64,000 nt of DNA from assembly GCA_028095005.1 (NCBI GenBank), contig CM051459.1, positions 134,441,657 to 134,505,656 on the forward strand, in the 5' to 3' direction. Position numbers and translations under genes: made by a program. The notes under the pieces were generated by a model, which saw only the letters and a list, made by a program, of their open reading frames with translations, searched no databases and had not been told where the DNA came from. Positions 1-12,174 of the stretch are shown here, piece after piece (the first letter of the stretch is position 1; the number at the start of each line of letters is the position of its first letter). The stretch comes from Rhynchospora pubera (taxonomy: Eukaryota; Streptophyta; Magnoliopsida; Poales; Cyperaceae).

Positions 1-520
1 TCTAATTTAATTAATTGCCGTGCAATTCCACTACATTCAAATACTTCGAATGGATTTAACCTACCAAGATGTGTCGGCCACATACTGTGTTGACGCTCTT
101 TGGATTGTTCCAAGTATTCTTTGACTACTTGTTGAAGGAGAAAACAAGTATAAAAAAATACTTGTCAAAATATACACCTTATTTTGCCTTGTATTTATAG
201 GCATATAGCTCTTCTTTTCCTTTACTCCTTTAATCTTCCCACCAGATCTTGTGGTTATGTTTTCAGTTTTGTCCGGTCATCTTTTCCGAATATTTTGTTT
301 TATAAAATTTAAACTATTCAGACCTGAATACAACAATCTCTCTCCTTTCCACACAATAGATGCACCCGCTTGCAAAATTTCAGGACCTTGCAAAATTAAC
401 AGGAAAATAAAAAAAGAAATGTTTAAATTTGTCAACCACGCAATGGATGCATATACAAGTCAAAATAAAAATATTTTTAGGTCTAAATAATTGTCTCAAA
501 ATAAAGATAGAAATATAATG
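1..520 (+). repeat. Orphan copy of the RLP gene 5' flank
   Basis: This segment matches the flank of the intact receptor-like-protein gene that begins at 11592. Shared stretches include the first 50 or so bases, the block around a short-leader region at 240-420, and the block near 440-520. The match stops at about 520, before the equivalent of the TATA box (12102) and start codon (12175), and no LRR coding sequence follows. I infer that an RLP gene once lay here, or that only its promoter was copied. The true left limit lies outside the window. Confidence 0.75.
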
Positions 521-541
521 TAGATCGTTTTGGAGAAATAA

Positions 542-709
542 GGGGCTGTTTGGATGTGTAAGGAATTTGGGAAATTTCCCATTCCTAAGCATAAATTTAT
601 TATAAACAATCCAAACTTTTCACAATGTTACACACTTCCCAATAAATTTATGTCTAGGAATAAAAAATTTCTCAAATTCCCCAAATTCCTAAGCGATCCA
701 AACAGCTCC
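542..709. mobile_element. MITE, PIF/Harbinger-like, copy 1
   Basis: A 168 bp element with inverted ends GGGGCTGTTTGGAT and ATCCAAACAGCTCC, flanked by TAA on both sides. The inside contains the family signature found in four other places in this window, including a segment with TATAAACAATCCAAAC and TTACACACTTCCCAAT. It has no coding capacity. The 3 bp TAA duplication fits PIF/Harbinger (Tourist-like) MITEs. Confidence 0.7.
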
Positions 710-1062
710 TAAGATTTGAAATTTTAAAATTATGTTTCAAGTTTATAAAGATGGAACTTAAAGTTCAAATATTACAAGCAAATCTCAAGTATACTTTCTT
801 TTTAATAAGTATTATTATTATAAATTAGCTAATCTTATTTACAAGCAACAGCCGTTATACCAACTGATAAACTATAGCATTTAGAACTCCAGCGTGCCTA
901 CGGGCTTTGCTGATCAAAAAAAAAAAAAAAAAGAACTCCAGCAGCTTCAGGTCTGGCCGTCTGGCTCTCCTGTCGCAGGAATATCTGGCATTGCCAATCT
1001 TATATTCAAGGGTTCAGATCCTTTCTACTAAAAACACTGTAGTGGTCTCATAGTCATAGACT
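710..1062. other. Intergenic, no feature recognised
   Basis: AT-rich spacer with an A-run at about 918-933. A short phrase containing GAACTCCAGC is repeated on either side of the A-run, which could be a retroposition scar. I see no coding frame or RNA gene. Confidence 0.5.
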
Positions 1063-1375
1063 TAGACCTGTCAAAATTCCGTTTCGCAGGGTTGTTTCGT
1101 TCCGTTCCGTCCAAACGGAACGTTAAATGGAAGAAATTTCAGTTTCGTTTCTGAAAACGGAACGGAAACGGAATTGAAATTTATAAACGTTTTTACAACG
1201 AAAAACGAAATTCTGCTGAAATCAATGGAAAATAAAGGACGGAACGTTAAACGGAATGGAAAATTGTTACGTTTGACGAAACGTTAAACGGAATCAATTT
1301 CTATTCCGTCGACTGAAACGGAACGAAAGCGGAACAGGTCTGTTCCGTGTTCCGTTTCAACGTTTGACAGGCCTA
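1063..1375. mobile_element. hAT-type MITE 1 (TAGRCCTGTCAA ends)
   Basis: A 313 bp element starting TAGACCTGTCAAA and ending TTTGACAGGCCTA. It is flanked by an 8 bp duplication with one mismatch (CATAGACT at 1055-1062, CATGGACT at 1376-1383). The interior is built of degenerate GGAACGGAAC/GTTCCGTTCC units in both orientations and can fold on itself. The 8 bp duplication and terminal TA/CAA bases fit hAT MITEs. It lies 240 bp upstream of IDE copy 1. Confidence 0.8.
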
Positions 1376-1615
1376 CATGGACTCATAGTACTGATGTGGA
1401 CCGTCAGTCCGTCACTCCAGAATGGACGGTCGTGATCTTTCGTGGATATGATTTCCGAAGAGCCCATTGGGAACGTCAAACTTGTAGACTTGACTTGTAG
1501 TAGTGAAATAAAATATCGCACTCTTTCTTATTTCTTATTAAAATAAAATACAAGATAAAATAGATAGAAGAACACGAAGAGAGATTCTGTGCGCGCGCGC
1601 GAGATAGAAGCGAAA

Positions 1616-4600
1616 ATGGCGATGGAGAGATCGGAGGTGGAAATCGTGAAGCCGCGCAACGACAAGCGCGAGTATCGCCGGATTGTGCTTCCGAATTCCT
1701 TAGAGGTTTGCCTCATCAGCGATCCTGATACTGACAAGGTCTCGTTCTCTCTCTTTTAGCACTTTCATTTTTGGTGGTGATTCGATTAAGTGATGTTTGA
1801 AGTTGGTTCAAATGTGAACGAGTACTGGATTTTCTAATTGTTTTAACTTCCAGTTGTTAGTTTTGGTTTAAGGTTAGAAGAATACGCATCTTAGGTCGAA
1901 ATTGATGGTCCGATGATAAAAAAATTGGATGTATAAGTGTTGTATGGTTCCAGTAACTTGGTTTTGATTGAACTCTAAGAAGGATTGGATTGAATCACAC
2001 TATTTTCTAAGTAGCTTAAGTTCCATTGAGTTCTTACAGTTTCTGCATTCTTTCTCATGTATGCCTATACCATTGCTGTTTCTTCCAAATTTGTTTCATT
2101 CTAGGCTGCAGCTTCTATGAATGTTGATGTTGGCTCTTTCTGTGATCCAGAGGGACTAGAAGGCCTTGCTCATTTTCTTGGTAAGTCTTCAATTACTTCC
2201 TCAAATAAGTATGTCTTGATAAGAGTGTAACATTAGCTTTATTGGTAATAGAGATGGTTACATTGAATTAGTAAATGAGCTTTCAATTATCAGTACATGC
2301 AACTAGATGGCTGAAAGTTACATGCGATTAATAGTTCTATGCTTACTTCTTTTTATGTTACAGAGCATATGTTGTTTTATGCAAGCGAGAAATATCCAGT
2401 AGAAGACAGTTACTCGAAATTCATTGCAGAGGTACTTAATTTCTTCAATGGCGATACAAGTTTCTACATTTTGCATCTGGCATAGTCTGTGGCTCTAATG
2501 TAGAAATATTTATTGTGTTTTCTCTTTTGTATTTTTTTGTTTGTCAGCATGGCGGCACTACTAATGCATTTACATCGTCTGAGAATACAAACTTCTTTTT
2601 TGATGTTAATGCTGACTGTTTAGAAGAAGCTTTAGACAGGTATGAATTCATTGTCATGGAGGGATCCACCAATAACTTTTATGACACATCATGACAACAT
2701 TGTTTATTTCACAAAATGTGTAGACATTACATAATTCAGAGTTTGGTTGGATGAGATCAAGAAGTTTCAAATCAATGGCTAGTTATAATTATTTATATGT
2801 GTTGGTTTATCACCTCTTCATTTGTACCAAAGGAGCTCCAAATAGTATTTTTGAGGTGAGTATGTTCATGCTGTAAAAAAAAATCAGCAGTTTGAGTTTG
2901 CCGTTTGAGATTTGGCATATCATTATGTGTTGTCCTTATGTGTCACAATTAATTAGTTGTCATTTGATCCTGTCACATTATCGCATTTGTTCTGTGTACC
3001 ATTATCTCTGATCTTTTTGTTGTATAAATGCTGTTTGTCATACTTAGATTTGCTCAGTTCTTCATCAAGCCGCTGATGTCAGCTGATGCCACAATTAGGG
3101 AGATAAAAGCTGTCGACTCTGGTTAGTGCCGTGGCATTGTTTTAATTAAATTTTCTTTGAGGAAAAGTCTAGAATCTTTGTTCCCACCTTAATTTTATGT
3201 GTTTTTTTTTTCGCACTCATAATAGAGCACCAGAAAAATCTGTTGACGGATGTTTGGCGAATAAATCAGGTAATGTGATTTTTTGTTGGTATTGTTCAAT
3301 CATCAGTACATTTTTTATATAATACACCTTTTATCTGGTAACAAATTTTATGATATTTTCATATCATTCCATTCAGCTTGAAAAGCACCTATCTTCTAGA
3401 GACCACCCATATCATAAATTCAGTACTGGTATGCACACCATTTGCTGCACTTTTATGCTTATTTGTCATCTGCTGTCAAATTTTCTTAATTGCTTTACAT
3501 TTAATAATAAAATATTGTTTGATTCTACAGGAAGTTGGGAGACCTTAGAGGTACGACCTAAGGCTAAGGGACTGGACACTAGGCTTGAATTGCTCAAGTT
3601 TTATGAGAATAACTATTCTGCAAACCTGATGCAACTTGTTGTCTATGCGAAAGGTGCTAATATTGTCCCTTCTCATTTCTAGATTTCAATTTGTTCTAAT
3701 TTCTGGGACTTACTTTTACTAATTGAAATGTAGAAAACCTTGATGTCATTCAGAGCTTAGTTGAGAGTAAATTTGTGGCTGTTAGAAATATTTCAAGAAA
3801 TCCTTTCGATTTTTCTGGGAATCCTTGCCCCAGTGAACATCTCCAGGTTAAATTATTTTATGTTTTGTCCTGATGACATTTATTAAAGAAAATTCTTTGC
3901 TGATTATCAGTTGCCTAAATATGTCAGATCCTTGTGAAAGCTGTCCCTATAAAAGATTGTCATAAATTGAAGATATTTTGGCCAATAACACCTGGTATGC
4001 ACCACTATAAAGAAGGTCCTTGTGGATACCTCAGCCATCTAATTGGTCATGAAGGAGAAGGATCTCTCTTTAGTGTGTTAAAAAAGCTTGGTTAGTCATA
4101 TTTTTATGTGCATATGTTTTAGTCTAGGAATGTCAAGTTTTCTGTTACATAACATAACTGTACCCTTAAAGCTACAAAATAATGGATAACCCTCAACCTT
4201 TTGCAAATGTTTAGTGAATTAGTACCTTTTTCTCTTAAAAATTTCTGAAATAAAGAATAGAGTATGGAGGGTAGTTTGCCTTTTATGAAAAATTGAAAAG
4301 TGATAATAGAGTAAATGATTCTTATGCTTCCAAGGGTGGCCAACATTTAATGGGATTAATGCTTCCAAGACTGACCTGACAGTCGTTTGTAAAATGGTGA
4401 AATATGGATTGTTAAACTTGACATGTGTCATTTTCCTGACTCATCTCAGTCGTCTGTAAAATCAATCAATCTCATGTTGATTATGGTTATGGAGGTTAGG
4501 GAAAGAATACAAAATCAGCACCTGTATATGCATTCCAATATCTATCTTTTTGTAATAAAATTATTTTACATGGTAACTATAAGGATGGGCTATTAGCTTG

Positions 4601-7600
4601 GTAGCTGGTGAAGAGGAGCGGAGCTATGCATTTTCATTTTTCTACACCATAATTGAGCTCACTGATGCAGGACAAGGTACCTTAATGATTATTGAGTGAT
4701 GTTTTTCAATTTTATGTTTTCTTATTCATCTCAGTTTTATTCTTTGTGAACTTCAGAGCATATTGAGGAAATTGTTGGCTTGCTTTTCAAGTATATTAAA
4801 CTATTGCAAGATTCTGGAGTTCAAAAGTGGATATTTGATGAAGTATGTTAGAAAATCTTGACTCAACATTATAGCAGTGCTTATGTTGAAGAGTAACTGA
4901 TAGGATTTCCATTTTATTTTTAGCTTGTGGCTATACGGGAGACTGGATTCCATTATAAAGATAAAATTCCCCCAATTCATTATGCACTTGATGTTGCTTT
5001 AAATATGCAGGTACTTGTTTTTTTTTTCTTTTTTTTTGTAATAAAATTACATTTACTTATTTTTGGATTGAATGTTAAAATTAATTAAAATTATATCCAA
5101 CTGAATATGTAGCTGTATCCCCCTGAAGATTGGTTAGTTGGTTCATCTGTGCCGTCAAAGTTCTCTCCAGACACTATTCAGAAGATATTAAATGAGCTTA
5201 CTCCAAGCAATGTCAGGTGAAACTCAGTATTCACTTTTATGTATGGCAATCATTTTAAAAATAAAATTTGAGAACTTGATGTTTTTAGTCATCCACTCGC
5301 TGCAAAAGCCACATTATTTTCACATCCTGCTTTTATTTTTTCCTAGTTATTCTAACTTCTTTGTTTTTAGGATATTTTGTCAGTCTAAAAAATTCGAAGG
5401 GTGTACAAACTTAACTGAGCCTTGGTATGGCACACAATTTGCAGTAGAGAAGCTTGATATTATGACACTGGAGGTAAGCTCTCTTCACATTGTAATATCC
5501 TAGTGTAATACTGTACGTCTCCAAAATTGTTAAATCTGTTCACATCTTGTAATCTTTTAGCCGGGGTTTATTTCATTATTTTTACAATTGAAACTTGAAA
5601 TTTTTTTAACATTTGATAATCAGTTTTTTTTTTTTTTTTTTTTTTTGAGTCTGCTACCAACATTTTAGTTGCCCCCAAATGCCAACATTTTGCTATTAAG
5701 TTATTTTTTCAAATATTAAAATTCAAACATTAAATCCAAACCGTTGATCTTATTTAGTTTAACAAGCGATGCATTTTCATATAAATTTTATAATTTTTAG
5801 AATTTATTTGATATAATTAACTTGTTTTAATCAAGTTTACTGAATTTTTATAGAAATGGGTGGAAAAAGCTCCTGATGTAAACTTGAGTCTGCCTAAGGA
5901 GAATGTATTCATCCCGACTGACCTGTCACTGAAGAATGTCCAGGAGAAGGTCAATACCCAACTATGTATACCATCTTTTGTTTTGTTAAGTTAGATCTCT
6001 TGTTCACTCGCCTTTTTGATTGATTTGGGCAGGTTAGGTATCCTCGAATGTTGAGGAAATCACCATTTTCGAGGTTGTGGTATAAGCCTGATACAAATTT
6101 CTTCACACCGAAGGCATACATCAGAATAGATTTTAACTGTCCAGAATCCAAGCACTCACCTGAAGCATCAGTTCTTACTGAAATGTTCACTAGATTGGTC
6201 ATGGACTATTTAAATGAATATGGTGAGATATATTATATTCAAGTCTGAGTGGTGTCTTCTGTTAAAAACAAATCACCACATATATAGTTTGACCAAATAC
6301 AAACCGTGATGTACTTGAACCTTTCTTATTCTGATTGAATCTATGGTTGTCTCTTATATTAGATTGTATATGATATAATCTCTGATCTAGGCAAGAGATA
6401 AGGCATGAAGTTCTGAGAAATAGGGGTAGAAAATGATAAAAGAAGTTGCAATAGCGCTAGGAACTTCAATTTAAATCTTGATTTAGATAATCATTTCTGT
6501 TAACTCAAACTGATGTCTGGATTGGCTAGAGTTCTGTTGGATACTAATAACTGCATGACAATGTTATGAAGCTTTTACACTTCCAAAAATAATAGGCATC
6601 GAGGCGGTGCTGTCAAATAAGGATAATAGTCATAATACTAATGTTTTGGAATGGAGCTATTATATTGAGTTCTTTCTTACACTTTTGGACTGAGCATCTC
6701 TAGTTGTCATCTTCTAATATTTTTCAGCTTATGATGCTGATGTTGCTGGATTGTCATACGGAATAAAGCACACTGATACTGGATTTGAGGTAAACAGTTA
6801 GATTTTATGAGTATCTATTGATCTTTGTGATAAACTTTAATTGGCTACTTGTGCAATAACTATCTGTTCGATTTGCTGAAGACTATTATTAACTGATGAT
6901 TGTGCAGATAATCTGTGTTGGTTATAATCACAAAATGAGGGTCCTTCTGGACAAGATAATTAGCAAAATTGATGATTTTGAAGTTAGACCTGACCGGTTT
7001 TCTGTAATCAAGGTAATATATACAGTTGATTATTTTCATAGTTTTGTTCTAAAAACAACACACCACTTTGCGGTTAAAATGTCAGAAGCTAAGTGATTTC
7101 TTCCCTTTATTTTTTTCTAATCACATTTAACTAATATGAGGGTAGAAATCATTTTCACCGAAGACTTTTTACTTGTATCCCAGGTGAGATGAGATGGGAA
7201 TTTCTGATTTTCACCACTATGAAATATTAAAAATAGAAACTTCTTATATAACTCTAAGCATATTTATTATCAATTCTATCTCCCATCTTACAGGATATGT
7301 ATCTTGAGCTGCTCCCTTGATAATCTTATGAATGATCATCTTTACCATCCTTTTTGAAAATGTATGACTTCAGGAAAGTCTACAAAAGGAGTACGAGAAC
7401 TACAAGTTCCACCCACCATACCGACAAGCTATGTATTATTGCTCTCTTCTACTGGAAGAGCATTCATGGCCTTGGAGTGAAGAGCTTGAAGTTCTTCAAC
7501 ATCTGGAGCCAAACCATCTCCTGCAGTTCACACCTCGACTGCTCGGGAAAACCATCTCGAGTGCTACATCTCAGGTTTGTATCTTATCCATCAGTCCATG

Positions 7601-10147
7601 TAAGATGTGCTAGTATGTTTATTGAAAGCAATGACTGTATTGGTTTGAAAACTTGTGCAGAAAGTATGCAGCCATCTTTTTAAGAACTATCTGGTTTGAC
7701 CTAGCACTGTTTTAGAGCTAATTTTGTGTTTTCATTTTTAGTTTCTGTATCCCTGACGGCCTGACCACATTAAAACATCCATGTCTCGCAATAGTTAATT
7801 TGATTGAAAATGTAAAATCTTTTCTTTATTTACAACAGGTGGCATGTTTGCGATTTTCTTTGATAAGATATGTATTTAAAAAAAAATTTATGTGTAGAAT
7901 TCAGAAAGCAAGTTATTTATGATTGATATTTCAATTTGATGTTGCTATAGGTAACATTGAACCAAAGGAAGCTGAATCAACAGTTGAGCACATTGAGGAA
8001 GTTTTATTCAAGGCTTCGAACTCTCCAAGCAAACAACTGTTCCCTTCTCAACATGCGACAAAGAGAATAGTGAAGCTTCAAGATGGTTTAAGATACTATT
8101 ATGCAGTCGAAGGATCCAATCCAAGTGATGAGAATTCATCCATTGTGAACTATATTCAGGTTTGCTTTTGTTTTAATTTTTATCATTATATAGTGCACAA
8201 TTTTGAGATGGTGTAGCTTTCTGTTGGACGTTACTTTTTGGCCAGAGTCCATGTGAATCACTCTGGCGAGTTTCCAATAGTGTGAATTAATTATCCTGCC
8301 CCCTTCCCTTCCACAAACAAACAAAGAAAATTAAATGAATGAAAGGGCCCCTCCCCGTCCCACCCCTATTGGATTTTACTATTACTGCAGTTTTAGCAGA
8401 AAGGTTTGTTGATGTCATGAATTCAAACTATTGATTTGATGCTCATTGTATGATTCTTTGAAAATTATGATTTACTAGGTTCATCAAGATGATATGAAAA
8501 TGAATGTGAAACTTCAGCTAGTTGCACTTGTTGCGAAACAACCAGCTTTTCACCAGCTTAGATCTATTGAACAACTAGGTTACATAGCCTTACTGAGGCA
8601 AAGGTACAACTAGAAGATCTCTTAAATGGCGGAATATGTGTAATCAATATTTGAGAAGAGGTTCAATTTACAGGGAACAAATAAACTTTAAATTCATATT
8701 TATTAATGAAAAGGCTTTAAATTGCAGGAGTAGATATATTTTGTGGCAATTCATTGTTCCTGCCTATAGCAAAGAAGAAACAAAAATAATTTTGAATATC
8801 ACTTGAATAACAAAAGCTTGTTGAGTGAAATGATTCAAGTGTCCTCAACCTTGTACTTCAAAATTCTTTTAGCAAAACCCTGAGAAAATGTACAAAAACG
8901 AATTATTGGCAAAAATTCTACTTGGACAAGGAAGTTGTAACAATCTTTTTGTATATGTTCCTGTGCTCTTCAGTTGATATTTGTTGAAAGATCATCTAAA
9001 TGTTTTGCATTGTTGTGTAGAAATGATCATGGAGTACATGGACTTCAATTTATTATCCAGTCTACTGTGAAGGTAAATTGTCTACCTTTTTGTAATAAAT
9101 GTGAAGTCAAATTGGCACATATTGAGTTCATTACCTCTCTCTTTTCTATCTAACAACAATAGTTTAATTTTTTTTAGGATCCCTCATATCTTGATGCCAG
9201 AGTTAATGCCTTCCTTGGTACATTTGAGAGTACCCTCTATGAAATGTCTGATGATGAATTTAAGGTTTGGCCCTTCTTTTCACACCCCACTTATTTTTGG
9301 TAATTTATTGGGTGCTGAAGTAAAAGTTTACAAAATGCAGAGTAATGTAAATGCACTAATTGACCTGAAATTGGAGAAGCACAAGAACTTGAGAGAAGAA
9401 GCTGCTTTCTTTTGGAAAGAGATTTCTGACAGAACACTTCTTTTTGATAGAAAAGAGTCTGAGGTGAGTACAACATGGATTTTAAAACCAGTTTTCTGTA
9501 TCATGACTGGTACGATACTCACTAGAGAGTCTGAACAGAAGTATTGGGTTCATTTGTTTTTATTTGTTTTGTCTTTCTGACTGAGTACATATGTTTTTGC
9601 TCTTTTGCTTGTCACAACATCCTATTTCCTCACAGAGAATGTTCTACTACCATAATAATAAATATAGAAGTCAAATGTCTAACCAACCTTAAATGGATCT
9701 CATTCTCAGTGCTGGCTATTCTGCATTGATCACAATAGCACTTTTTATGGATGGATTCTCAGTTCCATTAGATTCTCGGTGCTGGCTATTCTGCATTGGT
9801 CACAATCACACTTTTTATGGATAGATACTCAGTTTCATTAGACAAAATTTTTTATGTATATGTAAATGGTTTCTAAATTATGTCCCAATGAAACATAGGT
9901 TGGCGCACTAAGAGAGCTGAAGAAGGAAGAACTGGTAGAGTTCTTCAATAGCCATGTCAAATTTGATGCACCTCAGAGGAGAAATCTCAGTGTGCAGGTC
10001 TATGGTGGTCTCCACCAAATGGAGTACAAACATGCAATTGACAACCTGCCACCTGGCTCATGCCAAATTACTGATATTTTCAGCTTTAGAAGGTCAAGGC
10101 CCCTTTATGGTTCCTTCAGAGGTGGTATTAGTCACATGAAACTTTAG
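1616..10147 (+). pseudogene. Insulin-degrading-enzyme-like zinc metallopeptidase, copy 1 (frameshifted)
   Basis: M16A family peptidase, like plant peroxisomal IDE-like proteins. I placed 26 exons: 1616-1738, 2105-2180, 2364-2431, 2548-2639, 3048-3121, 3226-3269, 3377-3428, 3531-3653, 3734-3846, 3928-4090, 4584-4676, 4757-4842, 4924-5010, 5113-5216, 5371-5473, 5854-5949, 6033-6222, 6728-6789, 6908-7012, 7374-7574, 7951-8159, 8479-8603, 9021-9072, 9178-9264, 9341-9463, 9899-10147. The inverted zinc motif HFLEH is made across the exon 2/3 junction, and the distal glutamate (VDSE) across exon 5/6. Compared with copy 2, exon 20 lacks one base near 7553 (201 against 202 nt). After splicing the frame shifts at about residue 678 and stops near 8068 in exon 21, giving about 725 instead of 966 residues. 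Exons 21-26 keep clean frames, so the lesion looks young or is a sequencing error. A truncated protein would lose the C-terminal half-domains. Confidence 0.85.
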
Positions 10148-10583
10148 TTATGTTGTTAGTAGCCATTTTGATTTTTTTAATAAAAGAGAAAATTTGTAAC
10201 GTACTAAATTTAATTGAGGTTCTGTTTCGTACTAATCCTTGCTCGTTTCTTCCATTTGTTAACCCAGCTGGGCAGACTCGTCCTGGAAAAATTTGACTGT
10301 TGTGGCCGCTTGGATTTCGCATTAGTGATCCGACATATAAATAGACTTTACTCACATAGACATAGTAGAATATGTCCATTTATTTCGTTCTGTGCTATCT
10401 TTCGGTCGTTAATTATATGAGTTATTATTCACATTAAGTGATATGATTATTCAAATCAAATAAGTTATCGATAAGATGTTGAGTGGACTATTATTTAGAT
10501 AAAGGGAGTTTTATTCAGCTTAAAATGTGTTAGCATTTTAATTTTACTTTTATTTACATTGAGTTGTTATTCTACATTAACAT
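10148..10583. other. IDE copy 1 3' flank
   Basis: AT-rich sequence holding the probable 3' UTR of IDE copy 1. The opening part resembles the sequence after the copy 2 stop codon (25424 on). No other feature is visible. Confidence 0.5.
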
Positions 10584-10733
10584 GGCTCTGTTTGGATGGT
10601 GTGGGAATAAGAGGAATAAGAAAAGAAGTGGAAAGAAGTATTGGGAAGTGTGTAACTTTGTGAAAAATTTGGATTGTTTATAATAAATTTATTTCTTTAT
10701 TTTCTTGTTTCCACACCTCATCCAAACGGTGCT
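10584..10733. mobile_element. MITE, PIF/Harbinger-like, copy 2
   Basis: About 150 bp with imperfect inverted ends (GGCTCTGTTTGGATG and CATCCAAACGGTGC). The interior has the family signature GGGAAGTGTGTAAC and GGATTGTTTATAATAAAT in the orientation opposite to copy 1. The target duplication is not clear. Confidence 0.6.
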
Positions 10734-11392
10734 AGAGTTTTTATTGAAATTATATTGAAATTATCGAGACTGGACGAACATAACATATTTGACAGGTCAT
10801 GGGCTCATCTGTTAATCAGTGAGTGCACAAATTGAGAGCTAACAAAGTTATCTTGAACTAGTAATTTGCCAACTGTAGGTTGCTTGGTCAGTGCTTTCTG
10901 CCTAAACAAACAAACAGGAACTCATTCTCTGTGTCAAAACAAAGAAATTTCCTTTGGACGAAAAAAAAAATTAAAAAGGAGAAGCATGGCAATCCATAAC
11001 TAAATTAGTGACCTTGGCAATATTTGTAACATAAGATTCTCTATTTTACTTCCTGCACTGATGAATGCATCATCTATGCGCATGCTACTAACCACAAATC
11101 TAGAGCCTATATTTGGTTGAATGCATCATCTATGCGCATGCCGAGATAATTTTCAATCAATAAAACTAACAAGTCGTGTAGCATAATTCAGCAGTAATTG
11201 TCATCAGTCAATGTCATGCAGAAAAATCAGTTCCCCGTGTGGAAAAGAATGAGCTGGTACTGGTTTTACTGGACAACTATTGACTGAATGTTCTACATTG
11301 GAAAATTTTGAACATGAAGTCTTTTGGTCATTATATATGTAATCAACATCACTCAAAACTTGTATTAGTATCTTGGGTATAGTTTCTTGGTA
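10734..11392. other. Intergenic with a short direct repeat
   Basis: No gene seen. A 24 bp phrase containing GCATCATCTATGCGCATGC occurs twice, near 11065 and 11122, about 57 bp apart. The rest is AT-rich spacer. Confidence 0.5.
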
Positions 11393-11576
11393 GGGTATGT
11401 TTGGAAGTCCATAGAATAAGAATAAGTTATTTCTTGTTTGGCACCATTTAGAATAAAGAGAATAAGAACAAAATGAACTTTGTTCATGTTCCAACAAAAA
11501 CATGGAACTAAAACAAGAACAAAAATAAACTTGTTATTGTTCTTGTTCTTATTCTACTCCACTTCCAAACATACCC
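11393..11576. mobile_element. MITE with GGGTATGTTTGGAAGT ends
   Basis: A 184 bp element with perfect 16 bp inverted ends GGGTATGTTTGGAAGT / ACTTCCAAACATACCC. The interior is itself largely an imperfect inverted repeat rich in AAGAATAAGAA and TTCTTATTCT. No clear target duplication, so the superfamily is not assigned. It directly precedes the duplicated RLP flank. Confidence 0.65.
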
Positions 11577-11591
11577 GGAAAAACTAACCGT

Positions 11592-12174
11592 CTAATTTAA
11601 TTAATTGCCGTGCAATTCCACTACATTCAAATACTTCGAATGGATATAAAAATACCAAGATGTGTCGACCACATGCTGCGTTGACTCTCTTTGGATTTGT
11701 TCAAGTATCCTTGACTGCTAGTTGAAGGAGAAAACAAGAATAAAAAATACATTGTCAAAAAATATACACCTTTGCCTAATATTTATAGGCATGTATCCTT
11801 TCTTTTCTTTTACTCCTTTAATCTTCCCACTAGATCTCGTAATTATATTTTGAGGATTTTTTTGTTTTTTTTTTCCGGTCATCTTATTCTAATAATTGTT
11901 CGATAAATTTTAGGACAATCTCTCTCCTTTCCGCGCAATAGATGGACCCACTTGCAAAATTTACTGGAAATTTTTTAAAAAATGTTTAAATTTCTCAACC
12001 GCGCAATGGTTGCATATACAAGTCAAAATAAAAGATATTTTTTAGCAATAAATAACCGTCTGAAAAATACAAGGTAAGAAAAAATGAACAAATAAGCAAT
12101 TGTATATATAGAGGCATCTGAATTTCTATTAAACCAATCAAAGTCTTGTACGAACAAACTCTGCAGAGCACAAG
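11592..12174 (+). promoter_or_regulatory. RLP gene promoter region with TATA box
   Basis: Upstream region of the LRR receptor-like gene, repeated in part at 1-520. A TATA box (TGTATATATAGA) lies at 12101-12112, 63 bases before the ATG, so the leader is short. No defined elicitor-response element can be named with confidence. Confidence 0.6.

Noticed and set aside
8136..8324. Minus-strand frame at the IDE copy 1 exon 21 boundary
   Set aside because: Antisense to an exon end and intron with no family features.
9101..9580. 159-codon frame over IDE exons 24-25
   Set aside because: It reads an intron and an off-frame exon before entering exon 25. The spliced IDE model explains the region.
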